This document shows, in pieces, positions 7,439 to 16,314 of a DNA stretch of 64,000 bases. The stretch comes from Salivita marina. GTDB taxonomy: Bacteria; Pseudomonadota; Gammaproteobacteria; Pseudomonadales; Azotimanducaceae. The stretch spans positions 434,001 to 498,000 of the forward strand of contig JAYQNS010000002.1 of assembly GCA_038144425.1 (NCBI GenBank), given 5' to 3'. Below the pieces are notes generated by a model. The model did not search any database. It was not told the DNA's origin and saw only the letters and a list, made by a program, of their open reading frames with translations. Both the position numbers and the translations under genes were made by a program. Each line of letters opens with the position of its first letter. Position 1 is the first letter of the stretch.

Positions 7439-10400
7439 CTAGGAGGCCGCTTTACGGAGGCCCTCTTCTTTAGGCGCCCGGCGTAGCCGGCGACGAAGGG
7501 GGCGAACCAGTTCCCGCGCCCGTTCAGGCAGCGCCAGCATCGCGGGCGTCGCAATGAGGGTCAAAAGGGTGGCAAAAGTGAGCCCGGAAACAATCGACTG
7601 GGCTAGGGGCACCCAGAACGAAGCTGTCCGTCCGCCAAGCACGACTTCGCGAGCAATGATGTCGACGCTGATATGGCTAGCGATGGGTAGTAGGCCGAAG
7701 ATCGTGGTGACCGTTGTGAGGAATACGGGTCGCAAACGCTGAGCGCCAGTGCGCACGATCAGATCGAGGGTATCGAGGTCCGGTCGTTCTCGGCGTAATC
7801 CATTGAAGGTATCTATGAGCACGATGTTGTTATTCACCACGATGCCGGCGAGGGCCACGATCCCCACGCCGGTCAAGATGGCACTGAAGGGCTGGCCGGT
7901 GACGACCAAGCCAAGGAGTACCCCCGCCGTCGACATCACAACGGCGAAGAGGATGAGCCCTGCCTGATAGAAGCTGTTGAACTGGGTCACCAGCAGCACG
8001 AACATCAGGAGGAGGGACAGGAGGAAGGCGACCAGTACGAACTCCATGGCTGCCTCCTGCTCTTCATTAGCGCCGCGGAAGGTCACCGTTAGTCGTGGGT
8101 CGAAGTCCTGCATGTCCAGCCAGGCGCTGATTTCCTTCACCTTGTCGTCCGCGAGCACCCCAGGGGCGACGTTCGCCCGAATGTATTCTACGGCGGTGCC
8201 ATCCACGCGCTGAATCGTGTCCACGTTGGGGGAGGGTGATCGGGTGTCGAAGCTCGATAGGGGCACGGACCCCTGTGGCGTTGGCAGGCGGAGTTGTTCC
8301 AGCATCGCCAGCCCGCGGTAGGCCTCGGGGAAGCGAATGCGGATGTCCACCTCTTCCTCAGCATCATCGGGGCGGTACTCCGCCACCTTCATACCGTTGG
8401 TGACCATCTGTACCACCGTGCCCACCATGGTGACGTTGGCGCCGTAGACCGCTGCCTGGGCCCGATCTACCTCCAGCGTCCATTCCACGCCGGGGAGGGA
8501 TTGGGTATCGGAAATATCCCGAAGCCCTTCCACGTTGGTTTCTAGCCAGGCACGCACATCGCGCACGGCAGGCTCAAGAATGTCAGAAGATTTCGAGGCG
8601 AACTCGATCTGTACCGGCTTGCCCACCGGAGGGCCCTGCTCAAACTCTTGGATTTCGACGGTGATGCCAGGAATCTTCTCCGTACGTTCCCGCACCCTTT
8701 CCAGGATTGCCTCGCCGCTCAGGGTGCGATCCTTCTGTTCGTGCATCTCGATGAAGATCGACCCCACGCGATCGAAGGCCACGTCTTGGCCTCGGAAGCC
8801 GCTGCCCCCGGGGGGGTTGGTATTCGTGTTCAGGCTCTTGATGCCCGGGATGGAAATGATTCGATCTTCGACCTCGAGGACCAGATCCTTGACCTCTTCT
8901 GCGGAAAGGTTGCCCCGGGCGTTAACGCTAACGCGGGCAAAGATCGGGTCGGTGTCGTTAAAGAAGACGAAGCCGCGGCCATAGCTGCCGTACAGCTCGA
9001 AGGCGCCGAAGAGAATAGCGACCGTAAGGCTAACCACGATGAAGGGCGCCCGTGCGGCGCGGTAGAGGAATCGCGCGTAAAGCCCCGTTGCGCCGCCAAG
9101 ACTTGTGGGGTCGCCGTTTTCAAGGATGTTTAAGGTGTCTAGGTCTTCCTGGGTTTGCGCTCCGGCCTTCCCAAAGCGGGCCCCTACGGCCGGTCCAAAG
9201 AACACGGCATAGGCGAGAGAGCCGAGGAGCACGCAGAAGACGGTCACCGGCAGATACATCATGAATTTGCCCGATACGCCAGGCCAGAAGATGAGGGGTA
9301 GGAAGGCTGCGAGGGTGGTGGCCGTGGAGGCGGTTACGGGCCAAAACATGCGCTGCGCTGCCAGCTTGTAAGCCTCCTGGCGATGGACCCCTTCGGCCAT
9401 CTTCCGATCGGCGTACTCGGTGATCACGATGGCGCCATCGATCAGCATCCCCAGGCCCAGCAGCATTCCAAACATCACCATGAAGTTGAAGGAATAGCCA
9501 ATCTGGTAAAGCAAGATCACGGAAAAAAGAAAGGAGGTGGGAATGGCGAGGCCTACGATGATGCCGCTGCGAACACCCAGGGCCGCCACCACGATGGTCA
9601 TCACTAACGCCAGCGCAGTGCCGATATTCCCCGTGAGCTCATCGACCTGCTGCTGAGAATCGGGGGCCTGATCCTGGGTGTAGAACACGTTGACGCCAGC
9701 GGGGAAGCCCGCTCGGAGCTGTTCCACGACCGCCCGCGCCTGGCTTACCGTATCGATGAGATTGGCGTTCACGCGTTTGGTGATTTGGATGGAGATGGCA
9801 GAAACGCCGTTCACCCGCGCGTAGCCGTATCGGTCCTTGAAGGTGCGGCGGATGGTGGCGACGTCGGAGAGCGTGACCACCGTATCGCCATCGGCCTTTA
9901 CAGGGATGGCGAAGAGGTCCGAGGCCTCTTCGATGATGCCTGGCACCTTCACTGAGAAGCGCCCCTGGTTCGCGTCCAGAGCCCCCGCGGGGATGAGCCG
10001 GTTATTTTGGGAAACGTTGTTCACCAGGGTGATGGGATCGATGCCAAAGGATTCGAGGCGCGCCGGATCAATCACGGCTTCGAGCACCTCTTCCCGCTGA
10101 CCTCGAAGGTTTGCCTCCATGATGTCCGGGATGGCTTCGAGCTCGTCCTTGACCCGCAGGGCAGTGTTGTAGAGGACGCGCTCGCTGACCCCCTCACCGG
10201 CGAAGTTGATGGTGAGGATTGGGAAGTCAGCGGCGGTTACTTCCGAGACGATCGGTTCCTCGGCGGTGGAGGGGATCTTGACCTTTCCTCGGTCGACCGC
10301 TTCCCGCACGTCGATCAGCGCTGGATCCGGGTCAAAGTCCGCGGAGAACTCCACCACGAGGGTCGCCGAGCCCTCCGCCGCGTAGGCCGTCAGCTCCTTA

Positions 10401-10633
10401 ACGCCTTCCACGGCCCGAAGTTCCGTTTCCATGGGCATGACCAGCAGCCGCTCCGAGTCTTCTGGGGAGATCCCCTCGTGGAGGATCGTAATAATGAAGA
10501 TCGGAACCTGAATGTTCGGGTCGGCCTCCACGGGGATCTTGGCGTAGGAGTAGAGCCCCGTGAGGATGATCAGGCCCATAATGGAGAGGGTGGTCCTGCC
10601 TCGATCGACGGCCCAGGCAATCATGCTATTCAT
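7439..10633 (-). CDS. RND superfamily efflux pump, inner-membrane permease (second system)
   Basis: A 1064-residue RND permease with the full duplicated layout: helix 1 (about residues 13-31), periplasmic loop, central helices with GMLIDGAIVITE containing D399, second periplasmic loop and C-terminal helices, ending in a basic tail. The Asp-Gly pair at the relay site differs from the Asp-Asn of the first pump and is seen in several RND subgroups, including metal exporters. That alone does not set the substrate. It lies 15 bases downstream of its adaptor gene on the same strand. No outer-membrane channel gene is adjacent. Confidence 0.92.
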   Translation of the reverse strand: MNSMIAWAVDRGRTTLSIMGLIILTGLYSYAKIPVEADPNIQVPIFIITILHEGISPEDSERLLVMPMETELRAVEGVKELTAYAAEGSATLVVEFSADFDPDPALIDVREAVDRGKVKIPSTAEEPIVSEVTAADFPILTINFAGEGVSERVLYNTALRVKDELEAIPDIMEANLRGQREEVLEAVIDPARLESFGIDPITLVNNVSQNNRLIPAGALDANQGRFSVKVPGIIEEASDLFAIPVKADGDTVVTLSDVATIRRTFKDRYGYARVNGVSAISIQITKRVNANLIDTVSQARAVVEQLRAGFPAGVNVFYTQDQAPDSQQQVDELTGNIGTALALVMTIVVAALGVRSGIIVGLAIPTSFLFSVILLYQIGYSFNFMVMFGMLLGLGMLIDGAIVITEYADRKMAEGVHRQEAYKLAAQRMFWPVTASTATTLAAFLPLIFWPGVSGKFMMYLPVTVFCVLLGSLAYAVFFGPAVGARFGKAGAQTQEDLDTLNILENGDPTSLGGATGLYARFLYRAARAPFIVVSLTVAILFGAFELYGSYGRGFVFFNDTDPIFARVSVNARGNLSAEEVKDLVLEVEDRIISIPGIKSLNTNTNPPGGSGFRGQDVAFDRVGSIFIEMHEQKDRTLSGEAILERVRERTEKIPGITVEIQEFEQGPPVGKPVQIEFASKSSDILEPAVRDVRAWLETNVEGLRDISDTQSLPGVEWTLEVDRAQAAVYGANVTMVGTVVQMVTNGMKVAEYRPDDAEEEVDIRIRFPEAYRGLAMLEQLRLPTPQGSVPLSSFDTRSPSPNVDTIQRVDGTAVEYIRANVAPGVLADDKVKEISAWLDMQDFDPRLTVTFRGANEEQEAAMEFVLVAFLLSLLLMFVLLVTQFNSFYQAGLILFAVVMSTAGVLLGLVVTGQPFSAILTGVGIVALAGIVVNNNIVLIDTFNGLRRERPDLDTLDLIVRTGAQRLRPVFLTTVTTIFGLLPIASHISVDIIAREVVLGGRTASFWVPLAQSIVSGLTFATLLTLIATPAMLALPERARELVRPLRRRLRRAPKEEGLRKAAS

Positions 10634-10648
10634 CGCGCGCGCTCCCGC

Positions 10649-11779
10649 CTACTGTCCAAGGCCGCTCGCGGCGGCGCCACCCAAGCCCATGGTGCTGTCC
10701 TCAAAGCTTACGTCGACTAGGCTGCCGGGGGTGACCAGCTCCTGGCCCACGGTGATGACCGTCGCCGTGGCTGGTAGCCCCGTCACCCACAGGCCTTCTG
10801 GGACTTCCTTAACAATGGAGACGGGCACCATCTGGACGCGCTTGTTCGGATCGACGATGCGCACGTTAAGCGCGCCGGCGTCATCCAAGGCTAGGATGGC
10901 TGCGGGAATTAGGTGAGCGTCATGCTCTGCTACGGGAAGAGTGATTTCCGTGGTAACCCCGTCTCGGAGCCGTCCCTCGGGGTTGGGCACGGCCACCTCG
11001 ACGCGGAAGGTACGGGTACGACCATTGGCGCTGCGTCCAATGAATCGAACGGTGCCCTCGACCCTCTCCCCCGTGATGAGCGTGCCTTGGGCAACGGCGC
11101 CGGGGGTGAGTTCAGCGACCTCGTTTTCACTGACCTCGCCCACGAGGAGCATGGGGTTGCTGTCAAGAACGCGTGCGCAGATGGCGCCGAGCTGGAGGAG
11201 GTCCCCTTCCTCGACGGGGCGGGTTTCCACCTCGCCAGCGAAGGGGGCGCGAATGATCGTGTTTTCCAGTTCCCGCTCGCGCTGGAGCACCAGGGCTTCG
11301 GCGCTGGCGAGGCGGGTTGCCGTGGCCGCTACCGCCGCGTCCGATAGGAGGCCTTCCCGCTGCAGCTTCAGGCTGCCTTCGTGGTCGATCCGGGCTTGGG
11401 CTAGCTGAGCGCGGCTTTCCTTGAAGAGCGCAGGGCGCGCCTCCGCATCGAGTCGGCACAGGGGGGCGCCCGTAGCGACCACATCGCCCTTCTCGGCCAG
11501 GAGCTCTACCACGCGCCCGCGTGTTTCGCTGCGCACGTCGACGAAGCGCTCCACCGCCGTGCGGCCGCGCACGACGACCTCAGCGCTGATGGGCTGGCTC
11601 TGGAGGATCTGGGCGCGCACGCGAACGGGGGCGTCCGCGGCAACGGCCGTTTCTCGAGCGCGGGCTTCGGCCAAAGAGGGGGCGGGCCCCGTACTGTCCG
11701 AGCCTCCGAGCTGACCGGACAAAACCCATACAATGAAAGAGGCGGCAATGGCGGTAGCCGCGAGGTAGGTGCGTTTCAC
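10649..11779 (-). CDS. RND efflux periplasmic adaptor (second system)
   Basis: A 376-residue adaptor. An N-terminal hydrophobic segment (about residues 5-23) is either a signal peptide or an inner-membrane anchor. Then come a lipoyl half (VVELLAEKGDVVATGAPLCR near residue 91), a short coiled-coil hairpin, the returning half (IIRAPFAGEVETRPVEEGD near residue 173), a beta-barrel and a membrane-proximal domain. It pairs with the pump directly downstream. Unlike the first system no regulator gene is adjacent, so control must lie elsewhere or be constitutive. The ATG start is preceded by a 150-base non-coding gap. Confidence 0.9.
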   Translation of the reverse strand: MKRTYLAATAIAASFIVWVLSGQLGGSDSTGPAPSLAEARARETAVAADAPVRVRAQILQSQPISAEVVVRGRTAVERFVDVRSETRGRVVELLAEKGDVVATGAPLCRLDAEARPALFKESRAQLAQARIDHEGSLKLQREGLLSDAAVAATATRLASAEALVLQRERELENTIIRAPFAGEVETRPVEEGDLLQLGAICARVLDSNPMLLVGEVSENEVAELTPGAVAQGTLITGERVEGTVRFIGRSANGRTRTFRVEVAVPNPEGRLRDGVTTEITLPVAEHDAHLIPAAILALDDAGALNVRIVDPNKRVQMVPVSIVKEVPEGLWVTGLPATATVITVGQELVTPGSLVDVSFEDSTMGLGGAAASGLGQ

Positions 11780-11882
11780 GATAGCTATCCTAGCTGCGCA
11801 TGCACAGAAGTGGGGGGCGCGAAGGATAGCAAATGTCCAACCTTAGGGCACGACCTCTGTGAGGAGCTGATGAGCGGTGCCC

Positions 11883-11913
11883 CCCGGGGTGCTCCGCAGT
11901 GGAGTACCCCGGG
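11883..11913. other. Strong hairpin in the gap between the GST gene and the second RND adaptor
   Basis: CCCGGGGTGCTCC (11883-11895) pairs with GGAGTACCCCGGG (11901-11913) around a 5-base loop, giving 13 pairs with one G-U. It lies downstream of the leftward GST gene and upstream of the leftward adaptor gene. No T run follows on either strand, so a classical terminator is doubtful. The one non-Watson-Crick pair is G-U in plus-strand RNA but C-A in minus-strand RNA. It could stabilise a 3' end or be a protein-binding site. Confidence 0.4.
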
Positions 11914-11931
11914 TACGTTCGGCTTTGGACC

Positions 11932-12543
11932 TTAGGCGCTGGCGCTGGGCCGAGCGCCGACGCGCGCGAGCCAGGCGGCGATTTTGGTGCAGTCTTCCGG
12001 AAGCGGTTGGCCTACAGAGGCGCCAAAAGTTAAAAAGCAGTAGAGCATGATGTCGGCCAGGGTGAAACGATCGCCGCAGACAAAGGTCTTGTCTCCCAAA
12101 AGACCATCGAGCCAAAGCAGCTTGTCCTTTGCGATAGCCTTCAAGCCATCGGCGGCTTCGGGCAGGCACCGCATGCGGCTTTCGAACATCGGCAAGCCTT
12201 CGCTAAAGCGGAATCCGTTAGTGAGCGGCTCGCAAATGCCGAGATCGATGCGGCGTGTCCACATGCGTGCCTCGGCCCGCTCCTCCGCGGTGCTGCCGAG
12301 CAGGGGCGGAGTGGGGAAGCGTTCCTCCAGGTATTCGCAGATCGCAGTGATTTCCGCGAGCACGGACCCGTCATCGAGCTCCAGGGCTGGAGAGCCGCCG
12401 GAAGGGTTCTTGGCGAGATAATCTGGCTTTCGGTTCGCCCCGGCCATGATATCTACGGTTTCCGCGGGGATTTCGATCCCCTTTTCCGCAATGAACATGC
12501 GGACCACATGCGGGTTCGGTCCAATGGAGTCAAAAAGTTTCAT
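11932..12543 (-). CDS. Glutathione S-transferase family protein
   Basis: A 203-residue GST. The N-terminal thioredoxin-like domain begins MKLFDSIGPNPHVVRMF and includes the cis-proline/glutathione region GGSPALELDDGSVLAEI (about residues 48-64). The helical C-terminal domain has CGDRFTLADIMLYC near residue 155, the usual N-capping box region. It should conjugate glutathione to, or reduce, electrophilic compounds in the cytoplasm. It is 27 bases downstream of a glyoxalase gene on the same strand, so the two probably form a small glutathione-dependent detoxification operon. The substrate is not predictable. Confidence 0.88.
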   Translation of the reverse strand: MKLFDSIGPNPHVVRMFIAEKGIEIPAETVDIMAGANRKPDYLAKNPSGGSPALELDDGSVLAEITAICEYLEERFPTPPLLGSTAEERAEARMWTRRIDLGICEPLTNGFRFSEGLPMFESRMRCLPEAADGLKAIAKDKLLWLDGLLGDKTFVCGDRFTLADIMLYCFLTFGASVGQPLPEDCTKIAAWLARVGARPSASA

Positions 12544-12570
12544 CGCTGCCCTCCCCAGGCGTTAAAAGAG

Positions 12571-12990
12571 TTACCAGCTTCCAACATTTTCCATGCTGAG
12601 CCAAGGCTCCTCCGGCCCCAGGGCCTCTCCTCGCTGTAGGAGTTCAACGGAGATGCCGTCCGGGGAGCGTACAAAGGCCATGCGTCCATCCCGCGGCGGC
12701 CGATTGATGATCACGCCATGGGCCTGGAGCCGTTCGCAGCTTTCGTAGATATTTTCTACCGCATAGGCCAGGTGGCCGAAATTTCGGCCGCCGGCGAGGG
12801 GCTCCGGGTCCCAGTTGTAGGTCAACTCCACCTGGGCCTCTTCGTCCCCGGGGGCGGCAAGAAATAGCAGGGAGAACCGTCCCGCCTCGTTGTCGTAGCG
12901 CTTCAGCAGCGTTAGGCCCAAGGCATCGCAAAAGAACGCCAGGGATGCATCGGGATCGGTGATTCGCACCATGGTGTGGAGGTACTTCAT
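12571..12990 (-). CDS. gloA: Lactoylglutathione lyase (glyoxalase I), VOC superfamily
   Basis: A 139-residue protein with two beta-alpha-beta-beta-beta units. The four metal-ligand positions of glyoxalase I can be matched: His5 (KYLHTMVRI), Glu in QVELTYNW near residue 55, His in NFGHLAYAVE near 73, and Glu in GISVELLQRG near 117. It would isomerise the methylglyoxal-glutathione hemithioacetal to S-lactoylglutathione. The length and the TYNW segment are typical of the bacterial Ni-type enzyme. It is the first gene of a pair with a GST and diverges from the crotonase gene across 99 bases. Confidence 0.88.
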   Translation of the reverse strand: MKYLHTMVRITDPDASLAFFCDALGLTLLKRYDNEAGRFSLLFLAAPGDEEAQVELTYNWDPEPLAGGRNFGHLAYAVENIYESCERLQAHGVIINRPPRDGRMAFVRSPDGISVELLQRGEALGPEEPWLSMENVGSW

Positions 12991-13089
12991 GCTTTGAGCC
13001 TCGCGCTTGCCGATTGGCGGTCAAGAAAGCATAGCAGGGCCCTAGGAAAGTAGGGCATAAAGAGGGGGATTTCGCGGGGAGGAAAAAGC

Positions 13090-13890
13090 ATGAGTTACGA
13101 ATACGAAACCTTGAAGGTCGAGGTAGCGGATCACATTTGCACGGTGATGCTGCATCGCCCACACCGCCGTAACGCGTTGAATCCCCAGGGCTACCGCGAC
13201 CTGGAAGCAGTCTTTCGTCGGCTCCAGGAGGATCCCGAGGTGCGCGTGGTGGTGCTCACGGGCTGTGAGGGGGCCTTTTGCGCCGGGGAAGACGTCAAGG
13301 AAATGATGACGGGAAAGCCAGCCCCGGATAGCCATGCGAGGCTGCGCAAGCCCCGGCCTAGCATGACGCCAGCGGCGGAGGCCATTCTTGCCTGCGATCG
13401 CCCCATTATTGCTGCGGTGAACGGGGTTGCGGTGGGTTGGGGCATGGACCTCTCGCTGCTGGCGGACATGCGCTTGGCGTCAGCAGAGGCCCGTTTCGCT
13501 TCCCTCTTCGTGAAGCGGGGGTTGATCACGGACCTCGGAGGTCTTTGGCGGCTCCCAAAGCTCGTGGGCCCGGAGCGGGCGGCGGAGCTCATCTTCAGCG
13601 GTCGCATGTTCGACGGGGCTGAGGCCGCGGCCCTCGGCATGGTTCTAGAGGTCGTGCCCTCTGACGAGCTGATGACCCGGGCCCGTACCCTGGCGATGAG
13701 CATCGCGGAAAATCCGCCCCTGGCCGTGCGCTACCTAAAGGAAGGGCTTCGGCGCAGCACCTGGAGCGATCCCGAACCCATGGGCAGCTGGATTTCCCAG
13801 ACTCTGGGGGTGCTCTTTGCCACGGACGATCACCGGGAAGGGGTCGCCAGCTTCCTTGAGAAGCGGCCCCCGAAGTTTACGGGCCGCTAG
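13090..13890 (+). CDS. Enoyl-CoA hydratase/isomerase (crotonase) family protein
   Basis: A 266-residue crotonase-fold protein. The oxyanion-hole segments are CAGEDVKEMM (near residue 61) and VNGVAVGWGMDLSLLAD (near 112-128). The two catalytic glutamates of classical hydratases appear replaced: aligning GGGCEL and QPEILLG of the rat enzyme gives Asp (in GMDLS) and Phe (in ASLFVKRGL). A straightforward hydration reaction is therefore doubtful, and an isomerase or other acyl-CoA chemistry is possible. The ATG at 13090 has GGGAGGAAAA upstream. It stands alone, divergent from gloA. Confidence 0.88.
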   Translation: MSYEYETLKVEVADHICTVMLHRPHRRNALNPQGYRDLEAVFRRLQEDPEVRVVVLTGCEGAFCAGEDVKEMMTGKPAPDSHARLRKPRPSMTPAAEAILACDRPIIAAVNGVAVGWGMDLSLLADMRLASAEARFASLFVKRGLITDLGGLWRLPKLVGPERAAELIFSGRMFDGAEAAALGMVLEVVPSDELMTRARTLAMSIAENPPLAVRYLKEGLRRSTWSDPEPMGSWISQTLGVLFATDDHREGVASFLEKRPPKFTGR

Positions 13891-13910
13891 CGAGGCTTCG
13901 CCGAGGGATC

Positions 13911-14180
13911 CTAGAGCGCTTCTCGCTGGGGGTTGATTTGGGTTCCCGAGGCCAGGGGGACGCCATTGACGGTGACCGCGAGGGGCGCGTCGGCGCGCCT
14001 GCGCACTTCGACTAGGTAGTGATCCTCAAAGGGGAGTTCGACGTTAGTCCAAAGGTAGCAGGGTGTGCCTTGGCGGCGCTTGCGAAGACAGCCGTCTACA
14101 TACAGGGCGAGGTAACCGCCGGCTTCGGCGATTACATCGACGGGATGATCGGCAAGGTTAAGGGAGAATTCCTTCGCCAT
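13911..14180 (-). CDS. Small conserved-looking protein of unknown function
   Basis: An 89-residue ORF between the crotonase gene and tRNA-Pro. It begins with ATG and reads MAKEFSLNLADHPVDVIAEA, with no signal peptide, no membrane helix and no motif I recognise. Predicted character is beta-rich, with alternating hydrophobic residues and a basic CLRKRR stretch near residue 32. Codon use is like its GC-rich neighbours, which favours a real gene, but the support is only the open frame and its placement in otherwise empty sequence. Confidence 0.55.
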   Translation of the reverse strand: MAKEFSLNLADHPVDVIAEAGGYLALYVDGCLRKRRQGTPCYLWTNVELPFEDHYLVEVRRRADAPLAVTVNGVPLASGTQINPQREAL

Positions 14181-14232
14181 GAGCTTCTAAGCAAAACGTC
14201 TGGCCGGCTCGGGACGCCGGCACCCTTGATAG

Positions 14233-14309
14233 TGGTCGGAGTGACTGGACTCGAACCAGCGACCCCCGCCTCCCGAAGACGGTGCTCTACCAGGCTGAGC
14301 TACACTCCG
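14233..14309 (-). tRNA. tRNA-Pro (anticodon CGG)
   Basis: A 77-base cloverleaf with encoded CCA. The acceptor stem CGGAGTG pairs with CACTCCG. The D arm contains AGCTCAGCCTGGTAGAGC. The anticodon stem CCGTC/GGCGG holds the loop TTCGGGA, giving anticodon CGG. The T arm has GGTTCGAGTCC. No integrase or duplicated 3' end is seen nearby, so it is not acting as an integration site here. Confidence 0.95.
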
Positions 14310-14403
14310 AGGGGGCGAGAGTGTATGCGCTCTCTGCGTCGATGAGAAGGCTTGGGGAGGGCAAAGTCAGAAAAAGGCGCCCCCTCGGCGGCCGAAGGTG
14401 GCG

Positions 14404-15423
14404 TTAGAAAGCGCGGTGCAGGGCGAAGTCCGCGAGATCCGCGAGGGCGTCCCGATAGGGGGAGGGGGAAAGCACCTCAAGGGCTGCCTTGGCCTTCGCG
14501 ATTTCCCGCTCCGCGGCGCGTTGCGTATACCCTAGGGCATCACAGGCCTGAAGCGCAGCTTGCACCGCTGGTAGGGCGCTCGCGTCCTTTCTCGCGAGGG
14601 CCTCACTGATCACCTGGCGAGTGGACGCGTCTCCGTCCCGGAGCGCGACGATCAAGGGGAGGGTGAGCTTCCCTTCAGCAAGGTCGTCTCCCACATTCTT
14701 GCCCAGGGCCGCCGCGTCGCCGGCGTAGTCGAGGCTGTCGTCAACGAGCTGGAAAGCGAGCCCAAGGGCTTGGCCATAGCGCTTCAAAGCGGCGATTTGG
14801 GCGTCCCGGTGAGGCAGAGTCGGGGGGCTTAAGAGGGCGGCGCTATGAGCCGCGGCCTCAAAGAGTTTGGCCGTTTTGGCGTCGATAATCGTCCGGTAAT
14901 CGTCTTCCGAGAGATCGAGTCGGCCGATGTTGGCCAGCTGCATGACCTCTCCCTCCGCAATGACGTTGGTGGCCTCGGCCAAAGCCGCCAGAATATCCAG
15001 TTGCCCGAGTTCAACCATAAGCTGGAAGGCCCGGGAGTAGACAAAGTCCCCAACCAAAACGCTGGGGGCGTTGCCCCAGAGCGCATTGGCCGTGAGCTTG
15101 CCCCGGCGGAGCCCGGAGCTGTCCACGACGTCGTCGTGGAGGAGGGTAGCCGTGTGCAAAAACTCGATGACCGCCGCGAGCTTGACCCGAGTCTCGCTCT
15201 CTGCCGCGCAGGCATTCGCTGCCAGCAAAACGACAAGGGGACGCAGGCGCTTGCCGCCAGCCTCCACAAGGTGCTGGCCAATCTCCTCCACAAGGTGAAC
15301 GTCTGAGGTCAGTCGGTGGGGAATGAGAGCGTTGACGGCCGAAAAGTCGTCGAGCACCGGCCCGTAGAACGGAAGGGGGGGCGCCGGCCGCGGGGAGGTG
15401 GCGACAGAAGAGTTGGCGGTCAT
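14404..15423 (-). CDS. ispB: Polyprenyl (octaprenyl-type) diphosphate synthase
   Basis: A 339-residue trans-prenyltransferase. The first aspartate-rich motif is in LLHDDVVDSSGLRRG (near residue 94) and the second in LVDDSLDYAGD (near residue 221). GKRLRPLVVLLA near residue 57 is the usual substrate-binding start. It lengthens farnesyl diphosphate with isopentenyl diphosphate to make the ubiquinone side chain. It is divergent from rplU, the normal location of ispB in gammaproteobacteria. The chain length (C40 or C45) cannot be read directly. Confidence 0.93.
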   Translation of the reverse strand: MTANSSVATSPRPAPPLPFYGPVLDDFSAVNALIPHRLTSDVHLVEEIGQHLVEAGGKRLRPLVVLLAANACAAESETRVKLAAVIEFLHTATLLHDDVVDSSGLRRGKLTANALWGNAPSVLVGDFVYSRAFQLMVELGQLDILAALAEATNVIAEGEVMQLANIGRLDLSEDDYRTIIDAKTAKLFEAAAHSAALLSPPTLPHRDAQIAALKRYGQALGLAFQLVDDSLDYAGDAAALGKNVGDDLAEGKLTLPLIVALRDGDASTRQVISEALARKDASALPAVQAALQACDALGYTQRAAEREIAKAKAALEVLSPSPYRDALADLADFALHRAF

Positions 15424-15532
15424 GGTGCGCTCCGCAGGCCCGTGCTGCTCGGTTCCGATAAGACGTTATCCGCGGCGCGAGGAGACGCTCCCCGCTGACC
15501 CGGTCCCCGGAGTATAAGGTGCTTGGGGGCTC

Positions 15533-15561
15533 TTGTCGCTGGGCGAGGCTTTCCGTATAGT
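15533..15561 (+). promoter_or_regulatory. Sigma-70 promoter of rplU-rpmA
   Basis: TTGTCG (15533-15538), a 17-base spacer and TATAGT (15556-15561). It implies a GC-rich 5' leader of about 115 bases before the rplU ATG. The spacing and the -10 box are near consensus. Confidence 0.7.
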
Positions 15562-15682
15562 TGCGCGCCTTGCGCGGGGACCGCGCGCGCTGTGCCCTGC
15601 TTGTCCCGCTGGACTTCTCGAGGGATTTCGGCCGCAGACCCCCGAGGCACAGAAAGATTTAGGCATAGCCTTCGGAGAAAAT

Positions 15683-15994
15683 ATGTTCGCGGTAATCGAA
15701 AGTGGTGGCAAGCAGCACCGCGTCGAGGAAGGGGAAATCCTTCGCCTCGAAAAGCTTGCAGCGGGTCCTGGCGAGACGGTCACCTTTGACCGCGTGCTCC
15801 TGATTGCACAAGGCGACGACATCAAGGTCGGTACACCCTTCGTGGACGGCGGGGAAGTCACGGCAGAAGTCGTGGGTGAAGGCCGGGGCGAAAAGATCAC
15901 GGTGATCAAGTTCAAGCGTCGCAAGAACTATCATCGGAAGCAGGGGCATCGTCAGAGCTACACGGAAGTCCGGGTAACAGGCATTCGCGGTTAA
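15683..15994 (+). CDS. rplU: 50S ribosomal protein L21
   Basis: A 103-residue protein, the standard L21 length, starting MFAVIESGGKQHRVEEG with the conserved KRRKNYHRKQGHRQ stretch near the C-terminus that contacts 23S rRNA. The frame stays open 150 bases further upstream, but the ATG at 15683 matches the family start and has TTCGGAGAA before it. It is the first gene of rplU-rpmA, divergent from ispB. The long leader may allow feedback control, but I cannot identify an element. Confidence 0.97.
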   Translation: MFAVIESGGKQHRVEEGEILRLEKLAAGPGETVTFDRVLLIAQGDDIKVGTPFVDGGEVTAEVVGEGRGEKITVIKFKRRKNYHRKQGHRQSYTEVRVTGIRG

Positions 15995-16008
15995 GGAGGC
16001 GTTAGGCC

Positions 16009-16272
16009 ATGGCACATAAGAAAGCAGGCGGTAGTACTCGCAACGGCCGCGATTCAGAATCAAAGCGCCTTGGCGTTAAGCTCTTCGGGGGCCAAGCGGC
16101 CAAGGCTGGGAATATCCTAGTGCGCCAGCGCGGCACGAAATTTCACCCGGGCACCAACGTGGGCGTGGGTCGGGACCACACCCTCTTCGCGCTTGCCGAT
16201 GGTAAGGTGAAGTTTGAGGTTCGTGGGCCGCAGAAGCGTCGTCACGTCAGCATCGAGCCGGCCGAGGCCTAA
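16009..16272 (+). CDS. rpmA: 50S ribosomal protein L27
   Basis: An 87-residue L27 starting MAHKKAGGSTRNGRDSESKR, which places the basic N-terminal tail at the peptidyl-transferase centre. No extra N-terminal cleavage peptide of the Firmicutes type is present. It follows rplU by 14 bases with AAGGAGG as ribosome-binding site. A strong terminator follows before obgE, so rplU-rpmA is a self-contained operon. Confidence 0.97.
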   Translation: MAHKKAGGSTRNGRDSESKRLGVKLFGGQAAKAGNILVRQRGTKFHPGTNVGVGRDHTLFALADGKVKFEVRGPQKRRHVSIEPAEA

Positions 16273-16314
16273 ACGGGGTCGTAAGCCAAGGGCGCCCGGT
16301 ATCGGGAGCCAGCG

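Noticed and set aside
14233..14309. tRNA-Pro as an integration site of a mobile element
   Set aside because: No integrase, no duplicated 3' end and no change of gene content nearby.
14019..14345. A 108-codon plus-strand frame running across tRNA-Pro
   Set aside because: It contains the tRNA antisense (GVTGLEPATPASRRR) and overlaps the small gene on the other strand.
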